Positions 27,104 through 34,912 of a stretch of DNA of 64,000 nucleotides are shown here, in pieces. Below the pieces are notes generated by a model. The model made no database searches, was not told the origin of the DNA, and was given only the letters and a program-made list of their open reading frames with translations. The stretch comes from Pseudoteredinibacter isoporae (GTDB taxonomy: Bacteria > Pseudomonadota > Gammaproteobacteria > Pseudomonadales > Cellvibrionaceae). The DNA lies in contig NZ_JAAONY010000005.1 of assembly GCF_011602085.1 (NCBI RefSeq), forward strand, positions 102,678-166,677. Reading direction: 5' to 3'. The position numbers were made by a program, and so were the translations under genes. How positions within the stretch are numbered: position 1 is the stretch's first letter; each line of letters opens with the position of its first letter.

Positions 27104-27157
27104 TTTACTCGCGTAAATATATTGCGCGTACAAATATGCCGCGGTAATATTTTACGC
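27104..27157. promoter_or_regulatory. Phage operator cluster
   Basis: Between divergent repressor and early genes. It holds a dyad TTTACTCGCGTAAA (27104-27117), a looser TTGCGCGTACAA (27122-27133), and GTAATATTTTAC followed by GC (27144-27157). The repeated half-site is close to TTTACGCG. These are plausible repressor sites for both promoters. Confidence 0.5.
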
Positions 27158-27234
27158 ACAGATGAATTTGTAGCACTGTGCAGTAACTAGCATAACAAAC
27201 CTAGTGCGAGTGCAAAACAATGTAAGGCTTTGAA

Positions 27235-27471
27235 ATGGATAACAACTTCAGGACGCCCGTTCAATTGTCGGTTTTGCCACCGGTAATGGGACAGGAACAG
27301 TTCGCCACCTACTGTGGTACGACCAAGGACACCGTAAGGGGCTGGGTGCAAACAGGCACTTTGCCTAGCGTAAAGATAGGCCGTCAGCGCCTCGTCAATC
27401 TCAGTCTGCTTCAAGACGAATTAAAAGCCGGAAAAGAGTTCTTCGAATCGGGGCATTACACCGATTCATGA
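27235..27471 (+). CDS. MerR/excisionase-like phage DNA-binding protein
   Basis: A 78-residue protein with a helix-turn-helix of the excisionase/MerR (HTH_17) type: EQFATYCGTTKDTVRGWVQT followed by GTLPSVKIGRQRLVNLSLL. First gene of the rightward phage transcript. Such proteins act as excisionase or as regulators of early phage transcription. It faces the repressor across the operator cluster. Confidence 0.7.
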   Translation: MDNNFRTPVQLSVLPPVMGQEQFATYCGTTKDTVRGWVQTGTLPSVKIGRQRLVNLSLLQDELKAGKEFFESGHYTDS

Positions 27472-27594
27472 TTTGGCGTTGCCTGGGCTTTGGTGTGTGG
27501 GACACCTCTGGGCGGCGCTTCTTAAATCCCAGATCCAGCTAACACTGCCGGTTGGATTGAAAAGCTTAGGTAGTCACTCACAAAGGTAATCGCT

Positions 27595-27897
27595 ATGAAT
27601 CAGCAAATGAATGTTCAAGTGTACGGCGGCTCTATCGCTCGCATGGAAGGCCAAGTCTTCGCTTCTTTATATGTAGGCCAACACGTGGAAAACGAGGCCG
27701 AACAAAATGCAAAGGGCATTGAAATTATGAAGGTCTCCTGTGATGAAAAGGTGTACGAGGATATGAACGCCTCCAAGTATCCCTTTGATGCCGTGATCTC
27801 GGTACGCCTTAAAAAAGCTGGTGGCGGGAAGATGGGGCAGCACTGCGTCGGTATCCAAGTCGCTCGCCCGGCTCGTGAAACATCCAAGGCCAGTTAA
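27595..27897 (+). CDS. Inovirus ssDNA-binding-type protein (DUF1293-like)
   Basis: A 100-residue protein with a beta-rich core: MNVQVYGGSIARMEGQVFAS, YVGQHVE, GIEIMKVSCD and YPFDAVISVRLKK. This pattern resembles the DUF1293 proteins of vibrio and related filamentous phages, found in the position of the gene V ssDNA-binding protein. In that role it coats viral plus strands and switches replication toward packaging. Its place between the early regulator and the coat genes supports this. The family call is from memory of the motif order. Confidence 0.65.
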   Translation: MNQQMNVQVYGGSIARMEGQVFASLYVGQHVENEAEQNAKGIEIMKVSCDEKVYEDMNASKYPFDAVISVRLKKAGGGKMGQHCVGIQVARPARETSKAS

Positions 27898-27993
27898 TTG
27901 ATGGGTGGAGCGGATTTGAAAGGCCAGCCGTACCGGCCTTTCAAACCGAACACCGATCCAGCAAGCAACGCGCGGTAGACATCGGAAAACATT

Positions 27994-28245
27994 ATGCCTG
28001 GCTATCTCTATTGCAACGGCACATTGACCAAGACAAACAAAAACGTTGTTAAGTGCTCAGGCACTCTGCAAACCATCACCGAATCGGAGTTGGTTTCCAA
28101 AGTGGTTGAACAAGTCCCACCACCATTCCCAGAACTGGAGGCGACTGAACTCGCTGCCATCATGGCCGCAACCGCCACCTTTTTAGCGGTGTGCTGGATG
28201 GGAAAGAACTTTATGGGACTGCTTAAAAATACAAAAACAGAATAG
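27994..28245 (+). CDS. Small phage membrane protein, possible minor coat
   Basis: An 83-residue protein with a repeated Cys motif at the N-terminus (YLYCNGTL and VKCSGTL), a middle linker (PPPFPELEA) and one membrane helix near residues 52-73 (LAAIMAATATFLAVCWM). There is no cleavable signal. Lying just before the major coat gene, it occupies the place of the pVII/pIX minor coat genes. The paired Cys motifs could hold a metal or a disulphide. Function inferred from position only. Confidence 0.55.
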   Translation: MPGYLYCNGTLTKTNKNVVKCSGTLQTITESELVSKVVEQVPPPFPELEATELAAIMAATATFLAVCWMGKNFMGLLKNTKTE

Positions 28246-28310
28246 TGAATATCGGGCAAAAGAGCACACAAAGTGCATTTACTTTCAAACTAAATGAGGG
28301 GTATTCACCC

Positions 28311-28556
28311 ATGAAAAAACTGTTGAGAAAGGGCCGCAATATGGCCCAAAACGCAAGTCGTAAAGCGGGTCACTTGGCCCTGGTTGCTGGTACTGCGGTT
28401 GCTGCTGGTAGCGCGAATGCGGCTATCGATGCATCGGCTGTGACCACGGAAATCACCGCAGGTATCGGCATTGTTGAAACCATCATTGTCGCCATGCTGG
28501 GTTTTGGTGTGACCTTCTTGGTTGGCCGCTCTCTGTACGGTCTGGTTAAGCGCTAA
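28311..28556 (+). CDS. Inovirus major coat protein (pVIII-like)
   Basis: An 81-residue precursor. A basic N-region (MKKLLRKGRNMAQNASRKAG) and hydrophobic core end at a signal-peptidase site after SANA. The mature part is about 43 residues: AIDASAVTTEITAGIGIVET, a membrane helix with VAMLGFGVTFLVG, and a basic end SLYGLVKR that contacts DNA. This is the standard pVIII layout. The ATG at 28311, with GAGGGG upstream, is chosen over a frame starting 22 codons earlier. A strong terminator follows directly, as is usual for this highly expressed gene. Confidence 0.9.
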   Translation: MKKLLRKGRNMAQNASRKAGHLALVAGTAVAAGSANAAIDASAVTTEITAGIGIVETIIVAMLGFGVTFLVGRSLYGLVKR

Positions 28557-28566
28557 TCGCCCGTTG

Positions 28567-28606
28567 CCTCCGCCCTTACGTCTCCGTTAAGGGCGGAGGA
28601 TTTTTT
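28567..28606 (+). terminator. Terminator after major coat gene
   Basis: Stem CCTCCGCCCTTA... / TAAGGGCGGAGG with a short loop, then A and six T residues. It reproduces the terminator placed after gene VIII in other filamentous phages and would lower expression of the adhesin. Confidence 0.88.
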
Positions 28607-28620
28607 AAGGGGGCCTTCCA

Positions 28621-28683
28621 ATGCTTTCTATGTATGTCCTTCTCGTTTGGCTCACAGGAATGAAAATCCTGTTCGACTCATGA
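28621..28683 (+). CDS. 20-codon hydrophobic mini-ORF coupled to the pIII gene
   Basis: ATG at 28621 encodes MLSMYVLLVWLTGMKILFDS and stops in an ATGA overlap with the start of the adhesin gene at 28680. AAGGGGG lies about nine bases upstream, a better ribosome site than the adhesin gene has itself. The product is a short hydrophobic peptide, as expected of the tiny pVII/pIX coat proteins (about 33 residues in Ff phages), though shorter. It may instead serve only to couple translation. Confidence 0.45.
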   Translation: MLSMYVLLVWLTGMKILFDS

Positions 28684-30833
28684 ATAACCTAATTCCAAAG
28701 CGCTTTTTCTCGGCCCTTATATTTCTGCTGTTTCTCGTCGGTTCAACCCGGTCTTTTGCTTATGACGAAATCTATTTAGAGGTTCATGGCACCTATGAGT
28801 TTTGCCAGTCGTTTTGCTCTGGTGGCGACAGTCGTAAGGATTATCAAACCTCGTGCAGTAAGGTTGATTACGAGAAAAGGCCGAACGGGTCGTTAATCTC
28901 CATCACCAGTACGAACTGCCCCTGGAGCACAACGTGCCCCTCTGGCCAGGCTCACGAGACCACCGGCCGTTGTGCTAACGATAACGACGGTGACGGCGAG
29001 CCTGACAGTGAGGATTCCGACGATGATAACGACGGTGATCCCGACGACAGCGATCCACACCCCAATGACCCGGATTGCAGTAGCAGCAGCTTTGATCAAT
29101 TTAAATGTCCTGGCCCCAGCAATTCGTCGTCAACATCTTCCAGCTCTGGCAGCTCAACCAGTGGATCAAGTACAACGGGCTCATCGTCCGATGGTAGTAC
29201 TTCAGGAGGTTCTACCACATCAGGAAGTACGACCAGCAGCTCCACAACGTCGAGTTCTTCGGGTTCGTCTACTAGCACAACCTCAACCACAAGTACGTCA
29301 TCAGGTTCTACCAGTGGCGGTGGTTCCACAGGTTCAAGTTCTGGTGACGGTGGCGACGTTTCAAGCTCAAGTTCAGGTGATGGCGGCTCATCAAGTGACG
29401 GCAGCACTTCTGGCAATGGCAGTTCTTCTGGCGATGGTGACGGCAGTACGTCTGGCGATGACTCATCAACAACCAGCGGAAGCTCAACCGGTAGCAGCAC
29501 AAGCTCATCCAGTAGCAGCTCTGGTTCCTCTGGCACAAGTTCATCCAGCAGTGGTGATGTATCGAGTACTGGCACATCATCAACCAGTGGTGGATCAAGC
29601 AGCGGTCACACCAGTGGTAATGGTGGTTCATCAGGAAGCGGCACAACGTCAAGCTCTGGCTCATCAAGTTCCAGTTCAAACTCAAGCGGCTCGACGTCAA
29701 GCTCCAGTTCCACCAGTTCGGGTTCAAGTTCTGGTGATGATTACAACGGGCCTGTATATACCTGTCCAGGCGGTGCTACGCCAGACGCTTCAGGACGTTG
29801 CCCTCCGGACGATGAATGTTTCGGCGATAGCTGCCCAATCCCAAATATTTGTCAGGATGGCTGGCCTCCGCTAAACGGAAGCTGTGATCGAAACCCGCCA
29901 AAAATTTGCCCCGGCAGTGGTGTCCCTGTTTGGGATTTGGCAACTTGTCCAACCAATCCGGATTCATCCAGCTCTACCTCTGGCAGTTCAACAAGCTCAT
30001 CGTCAACAAGCTCAAGCGGATCGACCACCAGCGGTTCCAGCACAACGTCAAGCTCTTCAGGCAGCAGCTCAGGAACGCCACCGACCAGCTCAACAACCAG
30101 TTCATCCGGTGGCTGTCCTAATGATGCCGATTGCGACGGTGATCCAGACAACACCGATCCCTTTCCGAATGATGCTGATTGCTCCAATTCTCGCTTCCAT
30201 CAATTTAAGTGCCCGGGTTCTGCTGGCTCTTCTTCTGGCAGTGGTGACTCTTCGGGTGGGGATTCATCCGGCGGTGATTCCAGTGGTGCGGGTGGCGGTG
30301 GTGAGTCTTGCGAGCAAGCGCCAAAGTGCGGCGACGGTGATCCAATCATGTGTGGCATTCAATTGCAGACTTGGAAAACTCGTTGCCAGGGTGAGGGGGC
30401 TAAAGGTGGCAAGTGTGACTCTGAAGCTCCACCCGAATGTGTTGGCGGAACGGTCCAGTGTGAAATGCTTATTCAGCAGCACACTTTACTTTGTGGTGAA
30501 GAGGTCAAGCTCTCTGATTTTGAAAAAGCCTTTAAGGCTGAAGAGCTGGACGATGACGAAAAACTGGAAGAAAACTTTCTTGGCAAAGAACGAACCAAGG
30601 AAGCGGATCAAGACATCAACCAAGTGTTTAATGGCTTAGTGCCAGCCACCATTGGCGGCCGTGCTCTAAGCGATCAATGCTTCCCCGTTTCGCCGATCAG
30701 TTACAAGGGGGCGTCAATTTCAATTGATGTTAAGCACGTTTGTACGCTTCTCGAAGTTATCTCAATGCTTCTTTATCTGGCTGCTTACGTCACAGCCTTC
30801 CATATCTTGTTCAGAGCTTTAACAGAGGGTTAA
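28680..30833 (+). CDS. pIII-like phage adhesin with Ser/Thr-rich linkers and TSP3-type repeats
   Basis: A 717-residue minor coat protein that should bind the host receptor. It has a signal peptide (MNNLIPKRFFSALIFLLFLV) and a Cys-rich N-domain. Next is an acidic calcium-type repeat (NDGDGEPDSEDSDDDNDGD), then about 210 residues of almost pure Ser/Thr/Gly, a second Cys domain, another short Ser/Thr linker, a second acidic repeat (DADCDGDPDNTDPF), a Cys-rich domain and a C-terminal membrane anchor (VISMLLYLAAYVTAFHILF). The modules NDPDC...FDQFKCPG and NDADC...FHQFKCPG are clear duplicates. Linker-separated domains match the pIII plan (Gly-rich linkers in Ff). I start at the ATG at 28680. Confidence 0.82.
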   Translation: MNNLIPKRFFSALIFLLFLVGSTRSFAYDEIYLEVHGTYEFCQSFCSGGDSRKDYQTSCSKVDYEKRPNGSLISITSTNCPWSTTCPSGQAHETTGRCANDNDGDGEPDSEDSDDDNDGDPDDSDPHPNDPDCSSSSFDQFKCPGPSNSSSTSSSSGSSTSGSSTTGSSSDGSTSGGSTTSGSTTSSSTTSSSSGSSTSTTSTTSTSSGSTSGGGSTGSSSGDGGDVSSSSSGDGGSSSDGSTSGNGSSSGDGDGSTSGDDSSTTSGSSTGSSTSSSSSSSGSSGTSSSSSGDVSSTGTSSTSGGSSSGHTSGNGGSSGSGTTSSSGSSSSSSNSSGSTSSSSSTSSGSSSGDDYNGPVYTCPGGATPDASGRCPPDDECFGDSCPIPNICQDGWPPLNGSCDRNPPKICPGSGVPVWDLATCPTNPDSSSSTSGSSTSSSSTSSSGSTTSGSSTTSSSSGSSSGTPPTSSTTSSSGGCPNDADCDGDPDNTDPFPNDADCSNSRFHQFKCPGSAGSSSGSGDSSGGDSSGGDSSGAGGGGESCEQAPKCGDGDPIMCGIQLQTWKTRCQGEGAKGGKCDSEAPPECVGGTVQCEMLIQQHTLLCGEEVKLSDFEKAFKAEELDDDEKLEENFLGKERTKEADQDINQVFNGLVPATIGGRALSDQCFPVSPISYKGASISIDVKHVCTLLEVISMLLYLAAYVTAFHILFRALTEG

Positions 30834-30837
30834 CGTT

Positions 30838-31170
30838 ATGCCATTACCCGCAATAGTCGGTGCGGCTGTCTTACCGACACTGGCCGCTTTTTTAATTCGC
30901 GCTTTGGTTGCTCATTTGATCATGCGCACCATTACCTCCCTTGGGATCTTCATTCTGTCTTTCGCTGCCATTGAAACGGCATCCAGTCGCGTCACAAGTT
31001 ATTTTGAGCAGGCTCTCAATTCAGTGTCTGGCGATGCGTATTTTGTTGCTGACATGCTCGGCTTTTTCGATTGCGCAAACATCATTATTTCAGCGTATGC
31101 GGCTGCACTCTCAATTCGTCAGATTCGAGGGGCGTACAACCGTTTGATCTTTGGACAAAACAAGGAATAG
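30838..31170 (+). CDS. pVI-like minor coat protein (DUF2523-like)
   Basis: A 110-residue membrane protein with at least two helices (IVGAAVLPTLAAFLIRALVA and ITSLGIFILSFAAIE) and a C-terminal hydrophobic stretch (DCANIIISAYAAALSIRQI). DUF2523/pVI proteins sit with pIII at the end of the filament and assemble in the inner membrane. It begins four bases after the adhesin stop and its end is followed within five bases by zot, the invariant pIII-pVI-pI order. Confidence 0.82.
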   Translation: MPLPAIVGAAVLPTLAAFLIRALVAHLIMRTITSLGIFILSFAAIETASSRVTSYFEQALNSVSGDAYFVADMLGFFDCANIIISAYAAALSIRQIRGAYNRLIFGQNKE

Positions 31171-31174
31171 TAAA

Positions 31175-32311
31175 ATGCTTTATCAAGTTACCGGCACACC
31201 CGGGCAGGGCAAAACCCTGAATACTATTAAGTTTGTTAATGAGTCCAAGCAATTCAAAGATCGACCGATTTATTATTTTGGCATCAAGGATCTCGATGAA
31301 TCGTTTGGCTGGGTAGAACTGACTGAAGAAGAGGCGTTTAATTGGCCAGAGCTTCCTTCTGGCTCGGTGATTATATTTGATGAGGCGTATAATGTTTTTC
31401 CCGTTCGCCATGCTTCAAAAAAGCCACCGGAACACGTTAAAAAGCTCGCCACTCATCGCCACCAGGGTATGGACATTATCCTGATCAACCAGAAAATCTC
31501 AGGGCAGGTGGATCCCTTCATTAAGGGGCTGATCAACGAACATCATCATTACGATAGAATTTTCGGAAGCTCTGCGGTCAATCGTTTTGTCTGGGCGCGA
31601 TGTTGCGATAACCCCAATTCACCCAGTGAGCGTAAAACGGCAAACACCGTATTATGTAAATTGGATAAAAAGTATTTCGGGAAATATCACTCCGCTGACC
31701 AACACACGCATACCACGCAATACCCCAAGGGTCGTATCGCCTTGCTTCTCGGTGCAATAGTGCTCTGTATCGGCATGGTTTATTACACATACGTCCAGCT
31801 GTCCCCGCAGCCACCCACGGCACCCAATCAGCAGCAATTCAATGAGGGCTTTGCTGATCCCGCGTCATCGCCTGCGACTGTCAAAGACCCTGCAGATCTG
31901 ACTTATGCGGAGTCCTACACGCCAGAGCTTGAGGGGATGCCCTGGACCGCTCCGGTCTATCGAGATGTAATGCAACCCGTTACTTATCCAAAGCCCAATT
32001 GCGTGAAATGGAGCGACCACGACCGCCCAGAGTCCACAGACAAAATGAAAGGCTGTCATTGCTTCTCGCAACAGGGGACTCGTATGAATGTGAACGAGAT
32101 GCTTTGCAAGGCAATTGTCGCTGGCGGCTTTTTCGATGTGACAAAGCCCGATCCTGATCAAGAGTCACGAGAAGGCTATCGACGTTCTTCTCGCAATGAT
32201 TCCGAACCAAGCCAAGGTCAACTTGCTGCACAAGAATATCGCCGTAGGCATCCGCAAACCTTCTTTCTGAATGACCGAACTCGTTATAGAAACCTGAAAT
32301 CAGGCCAATAG
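31175..32311 (+). CDS. zot: Zot-domain phage assembly ATPase (pI-like)
   Basis: A 378-residue inner-membrane assembly protein. The N-terminal ATPase has Walker A GTPGQGKT (residues 7-14) and Walker B VIIFDEAYN; one membrane helix near residue 195 (IALLLGAIVLCIGMVYYTYV) separates it from a Pro-rich periplasmic tail. Zot/pI drives extrusion of the virion through a secretin. The start at 31175 has AAGGAAT upstream. No secretin gene follows, so a host secretin must be used, as CTX phage uses that of type II secretion. Confidence 0.92.
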   Translation: MLYQVTGTPGQGKTLNTIKFVNESKQFKDRPIYYFGIKDLDESFGWVELTEEEAFNWPELPSGSVIIFDEAYNVFPVRHASKKPPEHVKKLATHRHQGMDIILINQKISGQVDPFIKGLINEHHHYDRIFGSSAVNRFVWARCCDNPNSPSERKTANTVLCKLDKKYFGKYHSADQHTHTTQYPKGRIALLLGAIVLCIGMVYYTYVQLSPQPPTAPNQQQFNEGFADPASSPATVKDPADLTYAESYTPELEGMPWTAPVYRDVMQPVTYPKPNCVKWSDHDRPESTDKMKGCHCFSQQGTRMNVNEMLCKAIVAGGFFDVTKPDPDQESREGYRRSSRNDSEPSQGQLAAQEYRRRHPQTFFLNDRTRYRNLKSGQ

Positions 32312-32325
32312 ATTTGGGGGATACC

Positions 32326-33561
32326 ATGCCTATATCAGCCTCAGACATTCGCGTTAATCTGTTTGCCTTGATCCTCTCTTCAGTCGTGCTTTACCTGCAG
32401 ATCGCTTTTACCGAGCTGTCCAATGATCGCGTATTACAGGTCGTGGCTTTTGTTCTCTTTGTACCCATGGCAATCAGCGAGTTTTTAAATGCCCCCAGAA
32501 TCGAAAAGCCGGTTGATCGAGTAGAGCGCATTACCGAAATTTTCCCTCGGTGTATTGGCGTTCTAATTTCTGTCGGCACTGTGGCTTTTGTGTATTGGTT
32601 GCTGCCTGAGTACGCCGGCACATTTTACGATCCGTTTTATAAGCTGTGCCATGATTATGGAAAGTTCTTGATCATCGCCTTGCCGTTTTATATTGGCTTC
32701 GTTGTTAAACACATTGATAACACTAAGGATGGCTACTACTCGCTGGGTATGGCCATACTTGGTGATTGCAGCCATCTGAATGCGGAGCAGCTGAAGCACC
32801 ATTTTTTAGGGTGGGCTGTGAAAGGCTTTTTCTACCCGCTGATGTACATTTATGCACTGGGGAAAATTGAATGGATACGGTCCATATCGATTGACGTCGA
32901 TACCATAACCTTTCTACAGCTCTTTGATATCGCCTTAGGGCTGCTGTATTACGTTGATTTAATCTTTGTGGTCGTTGCTTACCTGTGCACACTAAAACTG
33001 TTTGGTGCCCACATCAGAACGGCTCAGACTACTTTGTTGGGTTGGTCAGTTGCTCTCGCTTGCTATCAACCGTTCTGGTCATTCGTTTCCAGTTACTACG
33101 TTAAGTATGGCAATGGCTTGACCTGGCATCAGTGGCTGTCCGATCAGCCTGTCGTAATGTATCTGTGGGGCTTCGTAATCATTGCGCTCACAACCGTGTA
33201 CACGATGGCGACTGTGGCCTTTGGGTTGCGTTTTTCGAACCTGACCAACCGGGGAATCATTACCTCAGGGCCTTACCGCTACATCAAGCATCCAGCATAC
33301 CTTTGTAAGAACCTGAGTTGGTGGTTTATCTCCGTGCCGTTTGTGGTGGTGGTTGACTGGGAACAGGCGCTCAAGTGTTGCCTGGGTCTGCTCATGCTTA
33401 ATGGCATTTACTACCTGCGGGCCAAGACGGAAGAAAAACACCTTTCCACAGACTTTACCTATGTTCGGTACTCGCTGGAGATCCGCTCCCGCTGGAAAGG
33501 CGGCTTACTGGCGGCAGCCAAAAGCCGCCTTCCAGCGGCTAACGTCCTTGTAACACGTTAA
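32326..33561 (+). CDS. Multi-pass membrane protein with ICMT/PEMT-like methyltransferase end (phage cargo)
   Basis: A 411-residue protein with about eight or more membrane helices. Its last 130 residues carry the signature of isoprenylcysteine carboxyl methyltransferase and phospholipid methyltransferase families: NRGIITSGPYRYIKHPAYL, then YLRAKTEEKHLSTDFTYVRY (the G-P-Y-R...H-P and R-x-x-x-E-E motifs that bind S-adenosylmethionine). The N-terminal two thirds are hydrophobic and unfamiliar. Its start at 32326 has GGGGG upstream and lies in the phage operon between zot and the replication initiator. Inoviruses do not need such an enzyme, so it is probably cargo that modifies a host lipid or membrane protein. 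Confidence 0.7.
   Translation: MPISASDIRVNLFALILSSVVLYLQIAFTELSNDRVLQVVAFVLFVPMAISEFLNAPRIEKPVDRVERITEIFPRCIGVLISVGTVAFVYWLLPEYAGTFYDPFYKLCHDYGKFLIIALPFYIGFVVKHIDNTKDGYYSLGMAILGDCSHLNAEQLKHHFLGWAVKGFFYPLMYIYALGKIEWIRSISIDVDTITFLQLFDIALGLLYYVDLIFVVVAYLCTLKLFGAHIRTAQTTLLGWSVALACYQPFWSFVSSYYVKYGNGLTWHQWLSDQPVVMYLWGFVIIALTTVYTMATVAFGLRFSNLTNRGIITSGPYRYIKHPAYLCKNLSWWFISVPFVVVVDWEQALKCCLGLLMLNGIYYLRAKTEEKHLSTDFTYVRYSLEIRSRWKGGLLAAAKSRLPAANVLVTR
33489..33538 (+). repeat. Long stable hairpin, candidate phage origin or packaging signal
   Basis: Arms CCGCTGGAAAGGCGGCTT and AAGCCGCCTTCCAGCGG pair over 17 bases with one bulged A and a 15-base loop. It overlaps the last codons of the methyltransferase gene, about 100 bases before the initiator gene. 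There is no T-run. In filamentous phages such hairpins mark the replication origin or the packaging signal on ssDNA. Confidence 0.5.
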
Positions 33562-33636
33562 TAAATAGGGGGGTGCTCTGCACTGTAAAACACGTACCGA
33601 CATAAATCCCACTTTCCCACGTTGAAGGTAACTTGA

Positions 33637-34911
33637 ATGAGAAACGAAAATAAAACTTGGCACCGCGATAACAACACCTTTATGAATAAGTCCGGCTCGG
33701 AGTCTTACGACCTGTCGAATGTTCGGGTTCTGCACTCCGGTATTGATACCATTAAGCAGTTGTACAACTGCATTCCCAAGCGGTACATCATTGATCAGCT
33801 TGAAGATATGAAGTCAGCGAGGGCTCGCCCCTTTATTAACCTGGGTGGCATTGACTGGATGGTGACACGTTCTTCGAAGTCCAGCGGATACCAATACATC
33901 CTGAAAAACCTTGATTACGGCTTTGTGGTCCTGCTCAAAAGCTTCTTTGCTGAGGTCGATGAGTCGGCCTCCCATATGAAGATCGAAGTCACGCCGCAAA
34001 AGCTGCTTGTCAGCGATCCGCAAACGTTGTGTGAGGAAATGGTCAAAGTGGGACGTCTGTTCGCTATACAGGTGGTGCCAGAGGCTGTGGCTGTCCATAT
34101 TGCTGTCGACCTGAAAGGGCTTGAAGTCCCACAAGACTTTGAGCAAAAACTTACCTGCAAAGCCAAGCGCCAGTTTAAGTTTAATTCGATTTCAGAGGCG
34201 CAATGGAACCTTAACGACATATCTGCAGTGTACGGCAATGGCCAGACTTTTACCTTTGGTAGTGCGGCATCGCTGCAGTTTTGCTTATACGATAAAACGG
34301 AAGAGGCGAACAAAAGCGACAAGATCGGGTTCTGGGAAAAGCAGTGGGCTAGCACGCCGTCTGTGGAGGATTGTTTTGTCTCTGAGTATCAGCCCGGGGA
34401 CAAGGTAAAACGTCTTGAAATGCGCTTCCACCACTCTGTGATACGGCAATTCTGCAATGGCTCTAAAGGCCCGGATGGTGAACGCTTAGAAATACGTGAC
34501 CTAAACGACCTCATCCCCCACCTGACTAACCTATGGCGGTACGCCATGAATAACTTTCGGTACCAGCACTCGACCAGTTACATCCACCCAGTCTGGCAGT
34601 TGCTCCTGGAAGACATTTCTATTTATCCACCGGCAATTGATTGGATGTACAAGCGCGAAGCCAAGGCACCTAGCGTCAGCTCTAAACGCAATGTCGCGTT
34701 CTGGCTGGGAAACTTAGTAAAGCTCATGGCAAGGCGAGGAATCAGCGTTGAAACCACTGTGCAATACATTATGAACTCCGGGCTCAATGAAGAGTTGGCC
34801 AGTTACTTTGGTTGTCATACCTTTGATGGACTTACCGAGCTTTATATGTATCTCACTGAGTTTGTAGAAAAACGGCTCTTAGAGCATCGGATAAACGGAG
34901 TAGCAGCTTAG
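33637..34911 (+). CDS. Phage rolling-circle replication initiation protein (gene II-like)
   Basis: A 424-residue protein placed as the gene II replication initiator. The segment [15 protein letters not shown] is characteristic of phage/plasmid initiators of the II/X type in Pf-like and vibrio phages. It should nick the plus-strand origin and prime rolling-circle replication. The catalytic Tyr cannot be assigned with certainty. The integrase starts one base after its stop, in the same transcript. Confidence 0.75.
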   Translation: MRNENKTWHRDNNTFMNKSGSESYDLSNVRVLHSGIDTIKQLYNCIPKRYIIDQLEDMKSARARPFINLGGIDWMVTRSSKSSGYQYILKNLDYGFVVLLKSFFAEVDESASHMKIEVTPQKLLVSDPQTLCEEMVKVGRLFAIQVVPEAVAVHIAVDLKGLEVPQDFEQKLTCKAKRQFKFNSISEAQWNLNDISAVYGNGQTFTFGSAASLQFCLYDKTEEANKSDKIGFWEKQWASTPSVEDCFVSEYQPGDKVKRLEMRFHHSVIRQFCNGSKGPDGERLEIRDLNDLIPHLTNLWRYAMNNFRYQHSTSYIHPVWQLLLEDISIYPPAIDWMYKREAKAPSVSSKRNVAFWLGNLVKLMARRGISVETTVQYIMNSGLNEELASYFGCHTFDGLTELYMYLTEFVEKRLLEHRINGVAA

Positions 34912-34912
34912 T

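Noticed and set aside
28972..29874. Long overlapping frames on both strands within the adhesin gene
   Set aside because: They arise from Ser/Thr-codon repeats, have biased composition (His/Gln/Val/Leu runs) and no ribosome sites.
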